Below, piece by piece: positions 1-6,828 of a stretch of DNA of 28,102 bases; position 1 is the first letter of the stretch, and each line of letters begins with the position of its first letter. Origin of the DNA: JBKJVQ01 sp046717125 (GTDB lineage: Bacteria > Pseudomonadota > Alphaproteobacteria > Rhizobiales > Methyloligellaceae); assembly GCA_046717125.1 (NCBI GenBank), contig JBKJVQ010000134.1, forward strand, positions 1 to 28,102, in the 5' to 3' direction. The translations under genes were made by a program, and so were the position numbers. The notes beneath the pieces are model-generated. The model was given only the letters and a program-made list of their open reading frames with translations. It made no database searches and had not been told where the DNA came from.

Positions 1-2
1 TG

Positions 3-1145
3 CATTTCCGCGAGCCCGGCCTGACGCACAAGGAAGACCTCGAAACCGGCGCGCACGCAGCAGTGCTCGGCGGCGTCACCGCAGTCTTCGAGATGCCAAA
101 TACGCAGCCGCCGACGACAAGCGCCGAAGCCTTGGCCGACAAGGTCCGCCGTGCGACCGGCCGCATGGCCTGCGACTTCGCGTTCTTCGTCGGCGCGACA
201 CGCGAAAATATTGAGCAGCTTCACGAATTGGAGCGCCTGCCCGGCGCGGTGGGGATCAAAGTCTTCGCCGGATCCTCGACCGGCGACCTCTTGGTCGACG
301 ACGAGGCTAGCCTCGCTGCCGTGCTCGGTGCCGTGTCGCGCCGGGTCGCCTTCCACAGCGAGGACGAGGCGCGGCTGCGCGAACGCGCCCATCTGCGCCG
401 TGAGGGCGATCTGTCGAGCCACAGCGAATGGCGCGATGTCGAGGCTGCGCTGATGTCGACGCGGCGTCTCGTGCGGCTCGCCCGCGCGGCGGGTAAGCGC
501 ATCCACATCCTGCATGTCTCGACGGGTGAGGAAATGCGCTTTCTCAGCGGCCACAAAGATGTGGCGAGCGTCGAGGCGACGCCGCAGCATCTGACCCTGT
601 CCTCGGACGACTATGCGCAGCTTGGAACGAAGCTGCAGCAGAACCCGCCCATCCGGGATGCGTCGCATCGCGATGTCCTGTGGTGGGGACTGGAACAGGG
701 CGTGGTCGATATTCTCGGCTCCGACCACGCGCCGCATAGCCCGGAAGAGAAATCCGCGCCCTACCCTGCCTCGCCATCCGGCATGCCGGGCGTACAGACA
801 CTGGTGCCCATCATGCTCGATCACGTCAACGCCGGAAGGTTATCGCTCCGCCGCTTCGTCGACCTCACCAGCGCGGGGCCGCAGCGCCTGTTCGGCATCG
901 CCGGCAAGGGCCGTCTCGCTGTGGGGTACGACGCGGACCTCACGATCGTCGACTTGCAGCGCCGCGAGACCATCACCGATGACTGGATCGCCTCGCGTGC
1001 CGGCTGGACGCCTTATCACGGGCGCACAGTGACCGGCTGGCCGGTGGGTACGATCGTCCGCGGGCATATCGCTGCGTGGGAGGGCGAGGTCGCGGCGGCG
1101 CATGGCGCGGCGGTCAGCTTCGGCGAGGCTTTGCCGAAGGGCTGA
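3..1145 (+). CDS. pyrC: dihydroorotase, 5' end missing
   Basis: The frame is open to the left edge of the window, so the true start and the first few dozen residues are missing. The enzyme cyclises N-carbamoyl-aspartate to dihydroorotate in cytosolic pyrimidine synthesis. The visible part begins at HFREPG, the second half of the metal-binding HxH motif of class I dihydroorotases. It then shows GGVTAVFEMPNT, GIKVFAGSSTG, ILHVSTGEE (metal-ligand His), NPPIRD and LGSDHAPHS (catalytic Asp), followed by the SGMPGVQT and GYDADLTIVD segments typical of the cyclic amidohydrolase superfamily. The whole resembles rhizobial dihydroorotases closely from memory. Allantoinase or hydantoinase are sister families, but the sequence fits dihydroorotase better. 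It converges on the next gene with only 11 bases between the stops. Confidence 0.92.
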   Translation, partial: HFREPGLTHKEDLETGAHAAVLGGVTAVFEMPNTQPPTTSAEALADKVRRATGRMACDFAFFVGATRENIEQLHELERLPGAVGIKVFAGSSTGDLLVDDEASLAAVLGAVSRRVAFHSEDEARLRERAHLRREGDLSSHSEWRDVEAALMSTRRLVRLARAAGKRIHILHVSTGEEMRFLSGHKDVASVEATPQHLTLSSDDYAQLGTKLQQNPPIRDASHRDVLWWGLEQGVVDILGSDHAPHSPEEKSAPYPASPSGMPGVQTLVPIMLDHVNAGRLSLRRFVDLTSAGPQRLFGIAGKGRLAVGYDADLTIVDLQRRETITDDWIASRAGWTPYHGRTVTGWPVGTIVRGHIAAWEGEVAAAHGAAVSFGEALPKG

Positions 1146-1156
1146 GGGAAGACGTC

Positions 1157-1837
1157 CTACTTCCCTTTCAGAAAATAATGCCAGGTGCCGTCGGCGCCGA
1201 TGCCGACGCGCCAACCGAGATAACCGCCCGACGCCTTCATTGCCTTGACCTCTTCGGGAGTCATGAGCCGGAACAGATCGACCTGCTGGGCCGGCGACAG
1301 CGCCTCAAGCTTTGTCTCAGCGAAATAGGGCCAGACATACATATCCTGTCCGCCGTCCTTCTTGATCGCGTAGCCCGCGTCGAGCGTTTCGAGCAGCGCC
1401 GCCAGCACATCGCGGCCGCTGCCGTCTGCCGAAATTTTGCGCCAATACGAAAGCGCGCCTTCGCGTTCGCCGCGCGTGACGATCGGCGGCAGCTCGTTCA
1501 TTTCAAGCACACGTTGCATGTCGTCGATCTCGCCAGCCTTCGCGACCTCGGCCATGGCCTCGATCGTCGCACGCACGGGTTCCGGTAGCTTCGATATGTC
1601 CTGATAGACGGGAACGCCCGGCGCATCGAGCGGCGCGGGCGCGGCGCCGGCCGGCGCGCTCTGCCTGTCTTCACTTTGTGCGGCGGCCTCCGACGCGGGC
1701 GCAGATTTCGGCGCGTCCTGGCCGGTTGGCTTGTCGGCCTCAGCCAGCGCCGAACGCATGGGCGCGTCAGGCCACACCATGTAGAGAGCGCCGGCAACGA
1801 CGAACGCTGCGGCAAGAAAAACGGCTAGAGTTTTCAT
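1157..1837 (-). CDS. membrane-anchored hypothetical protein
   Basis: I do not recognise a named family. The 226-residue product starts with a hydrophobic helix (about residues 4-22) that could be an uncleaved anchor or a signal peptide. A linker rich in Ala, Ser, Pro and Gln follows (about 33-75), and then a folded-looking C-terminal domain of about 150 residues with no cysteines. Its conserved-looking features are aromatic: YVWPYFAE, LGWRVGIG and the terminal DGTWHYFLKGK. The pattern suggests an exported domain held at the outer face of the inner membrane. The real protein strand is supported by normal codon structure and the signal-like N-terminus. It is divergent from the LysE-type gene, with about 109 bases between the starts. 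Confidence 0.75.
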   Translation of the reverse strand: MKTLAVFLAAAFVVAGALYMVWPDAPMRSALAEADKPTGQDAPKSAPASEAAAQSEDRQSAPAGAAPAPLDAPGVPVYQDISKLPEPVRATIEAMAEVAKAGEIDDMQRVLEMNELPPIVTRGEREGALSYWRKISADGSGRDVLAALLETLDAGYAIKKDGGQDMYVWPYFAETKLEALSPAQQVDLFRLMTPEEVKAMKASGGYLGWRVGIGADGTWHYFLKGK

Positions 1838-1946
1838 AATCCCGTCCTGACAAAGCTATACGCGATCAATTTGACGCGGCGCTTCTATAATCCGGTCGCG
1901 ATTCGAACGCATAAAGCGGGCGGAAGAGCGGAGGGAAAGCGACCGC

Positions 1947-2618
1947 GTGTTCGGCTCCCATGATGTCCTGTCTTTACTGCTGCTCGTGCCGGCGGGGTTC
2001 GTGATCGGTATTTTGGCGGCCGCGCCGATCGGTCCCGTCAACATTTTCGTTGTGCAACGCACGCTCTCGCGCGGCTTGAAGGTCGGCCTTGCGGCGGGAA
2101 TAGGGGCGACGTTGGCCGATGGGCTGCTGGCGGCATTGGCCGCCTTCGGCTTTACCGCGACCGACGACGCCTTCGCCAATCATAGCGACCTGATCCAGCT
2201 CGTCGGCGGTCTGGTGCTGATCGTTTTTGGCCTGCGCCTCGTTCTCGAGCCGCCCTCGCATAGGACCCTTACTCCGCATCTCCCTCCCGTCATGGGCCAT
2301 GCAGGGGCGGTGCCGCAGACCTTCTTTCTGGCCATCACGAACCCTGGGGCGATCCTCGGCATGTTCGCCATGGTCGGCACATTGTCCTCCGCCATCGGAG
2401 GATTCGACAGCCTGATCGAGCCAACCGTCCTCGTGGTTACGGTCTTCGCGACCTGCTTTCTCTGGTGGTTCGGACTGACGCGGCTGGTCAACAGGATCCA
2501 TCACCGCTTCAGCCTTCAGACGCTGACGCGAATCAACCGCGTTGCGGGCGTTCTGCTCGTCCTGTCGGGCGTCGGACTGCTGGCCTGGCTGGCCGCGGTC
2601 AAACTGGGCTGGGAATGA
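1947..2618 (+). CDS. LysE/RhtB-family amino acid exporter
   Basis: This is a 223-residue polytopic membrane protein of the LysE/RhtB translocator family, which exports amino acids or related small solutes. The first helix is followed by the family signature around GPVNIFVVQRTLSRG, then five further hydrophobic segments, including LIQLVGGLVLIVFGLRLVL and VAGVLLVLSGVGLLAWLAAV. The middle part has the usual FFLAITNPGAILGMFA motif (residues about 127-142). The length is normal for the family. The start is a GTG codon chosen because GGAGGG lies 11 bases upstream and no in-frame ATG precedes the first helix. The substrate cannot be told from sequence. It stands alone and converges with a small gene three bases downstream. 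Confidence 0.88.
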   Translation: MFGSHDVLSLLLLVPAGFVIGILAAAPIGPVNIFVVQRTLSRGLKVGLAAGIGATLADGLLAALAAFGFTATDDAFANHSDLIQLVGGLVLIVFGLRLVLEPPSHRTLTPHLPPVMGHAGAVPQTFFLAITNPGAILGMFAMVGTLSSAIGGFDSLIEPTVLVVTVFATCFLWWFGLTRLVNRIHHRFSLQTLTRINRVAGVLLVLSGVGLLAWLAAVKLGWE

Positions 2619-2621
2619 CTG

Positions 2622-2939
2622 CTATTGCGCCGTGCGATGCAGCGTGAACTCGCCGTGATGAATCCGCCGCGATAGCCCGTCTGTCATATGCGCGACCGCA
2701 TCCTCGCCATACGTGCCGACTAGGTCCGTCAGCGCGGCGAACAGCGCCGCATTGGCGAGCGTTTCCGGTTCGATCCCCTCGATCAGCGCCTCGTCCCAGG
2801 CATCGAGGATATGGCGCAACGCAACCTGCTTCTGGGTCGGGTCGCAATTTCTGCGGAGGACACCGCCGATCCGGCTGGCTTCGTGCACATTCTTCTCCTG
2901 CGCTGACACGCGCCGCGCCTCCTGCTTAGCACGCGACAT
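2622..2939 (-). CDS. small conserved-looking hypothetical protein
   Basis: I do not recognise a family. The 105-residue product has no signal peptide or membrane helix and is predicted to be mostly helical and cytosolic. It begins with a basic segment (MSRAKQEARR) and has a helical core around ALRHILDAWDEALIEGIEPE and LANAALFAALTDLVGTYGEDAVA. It ends with a short basic stretch. An AAGGGA ribosome-binding site lies immediately before the ATG. It is probably a free-standing gene or the distal gene after the TIGR02301 gene is read in the opposite order; 60 bases separate it from that gene's stop. Confidence 0.65.
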   Translation of the reverse strand: MSRAKQEARRVSAQEKNVHEASRIGGVLRRNCDPTQKQVALRHILDAWDEALIEGIEPETLANAALFAALTDLVGTYGEDAVAHMTDGLSRRIHHGEFTLHRTAQ

Positions 2940-2999
2940 TGTCCCTTCACTGCGCCTGTGTGCAAAGGGTTAAGCGGGGAAGCATCGGGAAAGGGACGG

Positions 3000-3446
3000 T
3001 CAGCGCCCGTCCTTGGCGAGCCCCTGTGCGAGCAGCGCGCCTTCCTGCATGAAGCGCGTGATCGCGGTGCTGGCCGAAGCCGTGCAGGCGCGATAGGTGC
3101 GCCGGTATCCGCGATAGCCGTTGTTGAAGCTCTTCACGAGCTTGGCGCGACGCACGGCAGTCGTGCCTTCCGACTTTACGAGCGCCTGCATCTCCTTGCG
3201 CCAGAGCTGACCTTCCGCCGCGCCGCAGAGTTCGCGCAGATAGTGAACCGCGCCCAGTATCTCCGAGAGACGAATCAGCTTGTTGTCGTAGGGGCGATCG
3301 TCCGGCAGGACCGGCGCGCGCTCGATCGGGACAGGCTCGGAGAGATCGTCCTCGCGCCCGCGCTCGCGTTGGGGTTGCGCGCTCGCCTGGACGGCGCTGA
3401 CACCAAGCGCGAGCGCAACCAGAACCGGAAGAAAGCGCAAGATCAT
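3000..3446 (-). CDS. TIGR02301-family secreted protein
   Basis: The 148-residue product has a clear signal peptide (about residues 1-23, ending in ASAQ). A short charged linker follows, then a helical domain with the features I associate with the alphaproteobacterial TIGR02301 family: YDNKLIRLSEILGAVHYLR, LCGAAEGQLWR and FNNGYRGYRRTYRACT. Two cysteines, in LRELCG and YRACT, could form a disulfide in the periplasm. The function of the family is not known. It lies upstream of the 105-residue hypothetical on the same strand and downstream of rimK, with 88 bases to the rimK stop. Confidence 0.82.
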   Translation of the reverse strand: MILRFLPVLVALALGVSAVQASAQPQRERGREDDLSEPVPIERAPVLPDDRPYDNKLIRLSEILGAVHYLRELCGAAEGQLWRKEMQALVKSEGTTAVRRAKLVKSFNNGYRGYRRTYRACTASASTAITRFMQEGALLAQGLAKDGR

Positions 3447-3534
3447 GAGAACGATCTATCGCGCAAACTTGGCGAGGTCGAGACTCCGCGCCGGGCCAGC
3501 TGACGAATTTGGCCTCCGAAGCGCGCGGGCGGGC

Positions 3535-4440
3535 TCATCCCCTGCCCTTGGTCCGCGTTCGGTTCGGCCGCGCGTTCGCTTCAAGAAATGCGATCATCGC
3601 GCCGGCCACGTCCTTGTTGGTTGCAGCCTCCAGTCCCTCGATGCCGGGCGACGAGTTCACTTCGATGATCATCGGGCCGCGGCTCGACCGGATCATGTCG
3701 ACGCCGCAGACATTCAGCCCGAGCGTGCGCGCGGCCCGAACCGCCATCGACCGCTCTTGCGGCGTGATGCGGACGGACGTGGCGGAGCCGCCGCGATGCA
3801 GATTGGAGCGGAAATCGTCCGGCGCCCCCTGGCGCTGCATCGCCGCGACGACCTTCTCGCCGATGACGAGCATGCGGATGTCGACTCCGCCCGATTCCGC
3901 AATGAACTCCTGGACGAGGATGTTGACGTTGACGCCGCGGAACGCCTCGATCACCGACTTGGCTGAACTCGTCGTCTCGCCGAGCACTACGCCGATACCC
4001 TGTGTACCTTCGACCAGCTTGATGACGACCGGCGCGCCGCCGACCGCGTCGATGATCTGCCTGGCCTGCCGCGGATCATGCGTAAACGCCGTCACGGGCA
4101 TGCCGAGCCCCTTGCGCGCAAGAAGCTGGAGGCAGCGCAGCTTGTCGCGCGAACGGCCGATCGCGACGGATTCGTTGAGCGGATAGACGCCCATGACCTC
4201 GAACTGACGCAGCACCGCCAATCCGTAAGCAGTCACCGATGCGCCGATGCGCGGGATGACAGCGTCGTAGCCCTCCAGCGTCAGGCCGTGATGGTGCAGC
4301 GTCGGCCGGTCGGACGCGATGACGATCGACACGGCCAGCGTATTGATGATGTCGATCTCGTGTCCCCGCGCACGGGCCGCCTCGACCAGCCTGCGATGGG
4401 AATAAAGACGCGGATTCCGCGCCAGCAATGCGATTCTCAT
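3535..4440 (-). CDS. rimK: ribosomal protein S6--L-glutamate ligase RimK
   Basis: RimK is an ATP-grasp ligase that adds glutamate residues to the C-terminus of ribosomal protein S6 (alpha-linked in E. coli). The 301-residue product matches E. coli RimK along its length. An N-terminal domain ends in DAVIPRIGASVT and YPLNESVAIGRSRDKL. The ATP-grasp fold has Lys141, the glycine-rich loop EGTQGIGV (144-151), ILVQEFI, DFRSNLHRGG (209-218), Asp248 in CGVDM and the metal-binding IIEVNSSPG (258-266). The tail is short and basic. It follows the protease gene with a 25-base gap, so the two are probably one transcript. Alternatives within the family, such as other ATP-grasp glutamyl ligases, are less likely given the match. 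Confidence 0.95.
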   Translation of the reverse strand: MRIALLARNPRLYSHRRLVEAARARGHEIDIINTLAVSIVIASDRPTLHHHGLTLEGYDAVIPRIGASVTAYGLAVLRQFEVMGVYPLNESVAIGRSRDKLRCLQLLARKGLGMPVTAFTHDPRQARQIIDAVGGAPVVIKLVEGTQGIGVVLGETTSSAKSVIEAFRGVNVNILVQEFIAESGGVDIRMLVIGEKVVAAMQRQGAPDDFRSNLHRGGSATSVRITPQERSMAVRAARTLGLNVCGVDMIRSSRGPMIIEVNSSPGIEGLEAATNKDVAGAMIAFLEANARPNRTRTKGRG

Positions 4441-4465
4441 GGATGAGTGGCCCCGCGCCCGGCGA

Positions 4466-4978
4466 TCATGCGCGCCGTTCGACTTTTCGTAGCGAAACCC
4501 CCGATTGCCGGATTTTTATGGTCTGCGCCGGCTTCCCGAGAAGAAAGGAACTACCCGGCTTCACGATGACGCGCCGGGACAAAGCGGTGCGCCCGAGCAG
4601 CAGCCGGTAGCCCATCTCGTCGCGGTTCGCGAGCGACAGTTCGACGGTCCACTCCGCGCCGCCGAGCCGGAGCATCGTCACAATGATAAAGCGTCGCTCG
4701 ACCGCCCCACCCGAATTCCGGATGTCCCGCTCATCGACCAGGGGTGAAAGGCAGGCCACGCGGCGCGAGCCGCGCGCCGTCGACGGGATGATGTCGAAAC
4801 GGAGCCAGGGAAGCCCATCCCGCTCGACCCGTTCGATATTCCACGCATGAATGGCCGAAGTCCGTGCGCCCGTGTCGATTTTCGCGCGGATCTCATCGAT
4901 GCCGATATCGGGCAAGGCGACCCACTCGCGCCAGCCGACAGCCTGCTGCGCAGTCTTCGGTTTTGTCGTCTTCGGCAT
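4466..4978 (-). CDS. RimB-like retropepsin-fold protease (PF05618 family)
   Basis: The 170-residue product belongs to the family called 'putative ATP-dependent zinc protease', whose members have a retropepsin-like fold. After a basic N-terminus come VGWREWVALPDIGID and the catalytic-type motif AKIDTGARTSAIHA, with DTGA at 35-38. The domain ends in GYRLLLGRTALSRRVIVKPG, the hydrophobic-Gly element of this family. In Pseudomonas a member of this family (RimB) is encoded with rimK and modulates RimK activity on S6. Here it is the gene immediately upstream of rimK on the same strand, which supports the same partnership. No signal peptide is visible, so it should act in the cytosol. The symbol rimB would be by analogy only. 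Confidence 0.87.
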   Translation of the reverse strand: MPKTTKPKTAQQAVGWREWVALPDIGIDEIRAKIDTGARTSAIHAWNIERVERDGLPWLRFDIIPSTARGSRRVACLSPLVDERDIRNSGGAVERRFIIVTMLRLGGAEWTVELSLANRDEMGYRLLLGRTALSRRVIVKPGSSFLLGKPAQTIKIRQSGVSLRKVERRA

Positions 4979-5016
4979 GCAGGCGGCTCGCGCAACTCAC
5001 CGTTCCGGGCGCAGTC

Positions 5017-5089
5017 TAGGGCATCATCCAGAAAAAGCCTGCCCCGGACTTGAGGGGTGGACGACCGGTTTTCTGAAAAGATGATGCTA
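5017..5089. repeat. palindromic intergenic element, copy A
   Basis: The left arm (5017-5035, TAGGGCATCATCCAGAAAA) is mirrored by a right arm at 5069-5089 whose reverse complement reads TAGCATCATC-TTTT-CAGAAAA. The palindrome therefore has two small bulges. It resembles the dispersed 'GCATGATCC-GAAAA' palindromes common between genes in Hyphomicrobiales, and a relative lies at 10219-10271. It sits 39 bases upstream of the protease-rimK pair. Confidence 0.6.
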
Positions 5090-5102
5090 AGTCAAATAAC
5101 TA

Positions 5103-5139
5103 GAGCGCAATCTCGATTTAATTAAAGTGGATTGGGCTC
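5103..5139. repeat. inverted repeat beside copy A
   Basis: GAGCGCAATC (5103-5112) and GATTGGGCTC (5130-5139) form an inverted repeat that matches at 9 of 10 positions. The 17-base spacer is AT-rich, unlike the surrounding DNA. 'TAGAGCGCAATC' blocks often follow the preceding palindrome type in rhizobial genomes (recalled, not checked). It lies 22 bases beyond the stop of the DsbD-like gene and could also act in its termination. Confidence 0.45.
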
Positions 5140-5161
5140 CAGGGAGTAAGCCAGCCTGGCG

Positions 5162-6055
5162 CTACGGCGAAGCCGAACCCTGAAAAGCGGCGGGCGCGCC
5201 TTCGGTCAGCCGCTGTTCCGCTTCGCGCGCGCGCCCATCCAAGACGATCGTATAACGGATCGGTTTGTCCAAAAGCTGCGCTGCATCTTCAGCCGATATG
5301 GGCACCTCGAAGCGCTGGATGTCGTTCTGGACGCTCCCGCGAGCCAAAGGAAGCGCCAGCACAACGCCGTCCGCTTCGGCGAACAGATCCGTCGATCGTT
5401 CTCCCGGCGGCACGCGGACGTCGACCACGATGCGCATGGATTTGGCCGTGCCGCTGAGGAAAGCGCGCTCGAGCGCGGGAGGCTCGTCGCCCTCGCCCAT
5501 GCGCGGCACGCGCGACAGATAGCGTGCGATCAAGGCGTCGTGCTGACCCTGAACCGCATCATCGCCGCGCGGAGTTAGCGTGAGCGACAGCCGCGCCTCA
5601 CGTGGGAGGCAGATGTCCTTGCAAACGCCGAATGTGACATGGACATCGAGCGAAACGGGCTTGGACGGATCCTCCGGCACGACGCTCACCGGAAACAAGA
5701 TATCGTCGATATAACCGACGGACATCACGCCGCCGTCCTCGAAGCGCTTCGGAGCCGGCCACAGGATGTCAGCGCGCCGCAGGTTTTTCGAACCCGACCA
5801 GTCGAAGGATGGCGGCATGCCGGCCTCGCCGGGCGAGCGCCAGTAAGTCTTCCAGCCCTGCCCCAGCCGAATGTGGATACCGGCCTGTGCGCCAGGGGCG
5901 GCACCGCCGGCGGCAAGCAGCCGGGCATCGCCAACTCCGATGCTGCTCCACCGCACGGCAGATTCCTGCGCCGTTACTGCCAATGGCGCGACCGCGATTG
6001 CTATGGACAATGGAATGGCGAGTCGCGAAAAGGCGAAGGCGGAGGTCTCATGCAT
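5162..6055 (-). CDS. periplasmic DsbD N-terminal-domain-like protein
   Basis: The 297-residue product begins with a signal peptide (about residues 1-28, ending in VTAQ). The mature part resembles the DsbD N-terminal (DsbD-alpha) domain. It has HIRLGQGWKTYWRSPGEAGMP, SVGYIDDILFPVSV and HVTFGVCKDICLPRE, with a CxxxC pair that in this domain carries the exchangeable disulfide. The transmembrane and thioredoxin parts of full DsbD are absent, so it must take electrons from another membrane partner. The likely role is thiol-disulfide exchange in the periplasm, perhaps in cytochrome c or copper-site maturation (inference). The ATG at 6055 was chosen because it gives the signal peptide. The frame stays open for 250 more codons upstream, but that part is antisense to yqgE. 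It is divergent from yqgE. Confidence 0.85.
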   Translation of the reverse strand: MHETSAFAFSRLAIPLSIAIAVAPLAVTAQESAVRWSSIGVGDARLLAAGGAAPGAQAGIHIRLGQGWKTYWRSPGEAGMPPSFDWSGSKNLRRADILWPAPKRFEDGGVMSVGYIDDILFPVSVVPEDPSKPVSLDVHVTFGVCKDICLPREARLSLTLTPRGDDAVQGQHDALIARYLSRVPRMGEGDEPPALERAFLSGTAKSMRIVVDVRVPPGERSTDLFAEADGVVLALPLARGSVQNDIQRFEVPISAEDAAQLLDKPIRYTIVLDGRAREAEQRLTEGAPAAFQGSASP

Positions 6056-6193
6056 GGCGCGGACTGTAGTCGAGCGCGCGCCGAAATCGACTGACCGCGA
6101 GAGCTGCGAAGGTTCAATCCTCCGTGAGACACTGTGGCTGAAATCGGGCGGATGGCCTTTTCCGGTAGCCGAGTATTGCTTAGGGTCGTGGTT

Positions 6194-6802
6194 ATGGCGC
6201 GCGCAGGCAAAACTCCCTTCAGACCCCACTATCTCGACGGTCAGCTCCTCGTCGCGATGCCGTCCATGACGGATCCGCGTTTTGCTCGCGCCGTCATCTA
6301 TCTGTGCGCCCATTCGCACGAAGGTGCGATGGGGATCGTGGTGAATCACCCCGCTGCCAACATCAGCTTCAGCGAGCTTCTCGCGCAATTGAAGATCGTC
6401 CCGAAAGGGCGGCGTATCCAGCTCCCGCGCTCGCTGCACGACATGTCGGTCCAGTTCGGCGGCCCGGTCGAGACCGGGCGCGGGTTTGTCCTGCACACCG
6501 CCGATTATTACCGCGAGGATTCGACGCTCTCGATCAACGACACGGTGTGCCTGACGGCCAGCATCGACATCCTGCGCGACATCGCGAAAGGCGCGGGGCC
6601 CGATCGCGCGCTGCTCGCGCTGGGTTACGCGGGCTGGGCGCCAGGACAGCTTGAGAGCGAGCTGAGCCAGAACGGTTGGCTTAACTGCCCCGCCAGCCCG
6701 GACCTGGTTTTCGATTCCGACCTGGAAGGAAAATACGCCAAGGCGCTGGCGACCATCGGCATCGATCCCGGCCGTCTCGTCGGCGATGCGGGTCACGCCT
6801 GA
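6194..6802 (+). CDS. yqgE: YqgE/AlgH family protein (UPF0301)
   Basis: This 202-residue protein belongs to the YqgE/AlgH family, a widespread single-domain fold of unsettled biochemical function. Diagnostic parts are YLDGQLLVAMPSM near the start, then FARAVIYLCAHSHEGAMGIVVN, VQFGGPVETGRGFVLHT, LALGYAGWAPGQLESEL and NGWL. The ATG at 6194 places the DGQLLVAMP motif at the usual distance from the N-terminus. A GTG at 6134 and an ATG at 6152 are in frame upstream but add residues that look unrelated to the family. It has a single-gene arrangement, convergent with the c-di-GMP gene with 26 bases between stops and divergent from the DsbD-like gene. Confidence 0.92.
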   Translation: MARAGKTPFRPHYLDGQLLVAMPSMTDPRFARAVIYLCAHSHEGAMGIVVNHPAANISFSELLAQLKIVPKGRRIQLPRSLHDMSVQFGGPVETGRGFVLHTADYYREDSTLSINDTVCLTASIDILRDIAKGAGPDRALLALGYAGWAPGQLESELSQNGWLNCPASPDLVFDSDLEGKYAKALATIGIDPGRLVGDAGHA

Positions 6803-6828
6803 CAAACAATTCGCTTGCTCTGATGCTT

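Noticed and set aside
1871..1891. TTGACG and TATAAT on the plus strand before the LysE-type gene
   Set aside because: TATAAT is a perfect -10 box, but the TTGACG lies only nine bases upstream, too close to act as its -35 box.
6056..6805. 250-codon upstream extension of the DsbD-like frame
   Set aside because: It is antisense to yqgE and has no family features; the internal ATG at 6055 gives a clean signal peptide.
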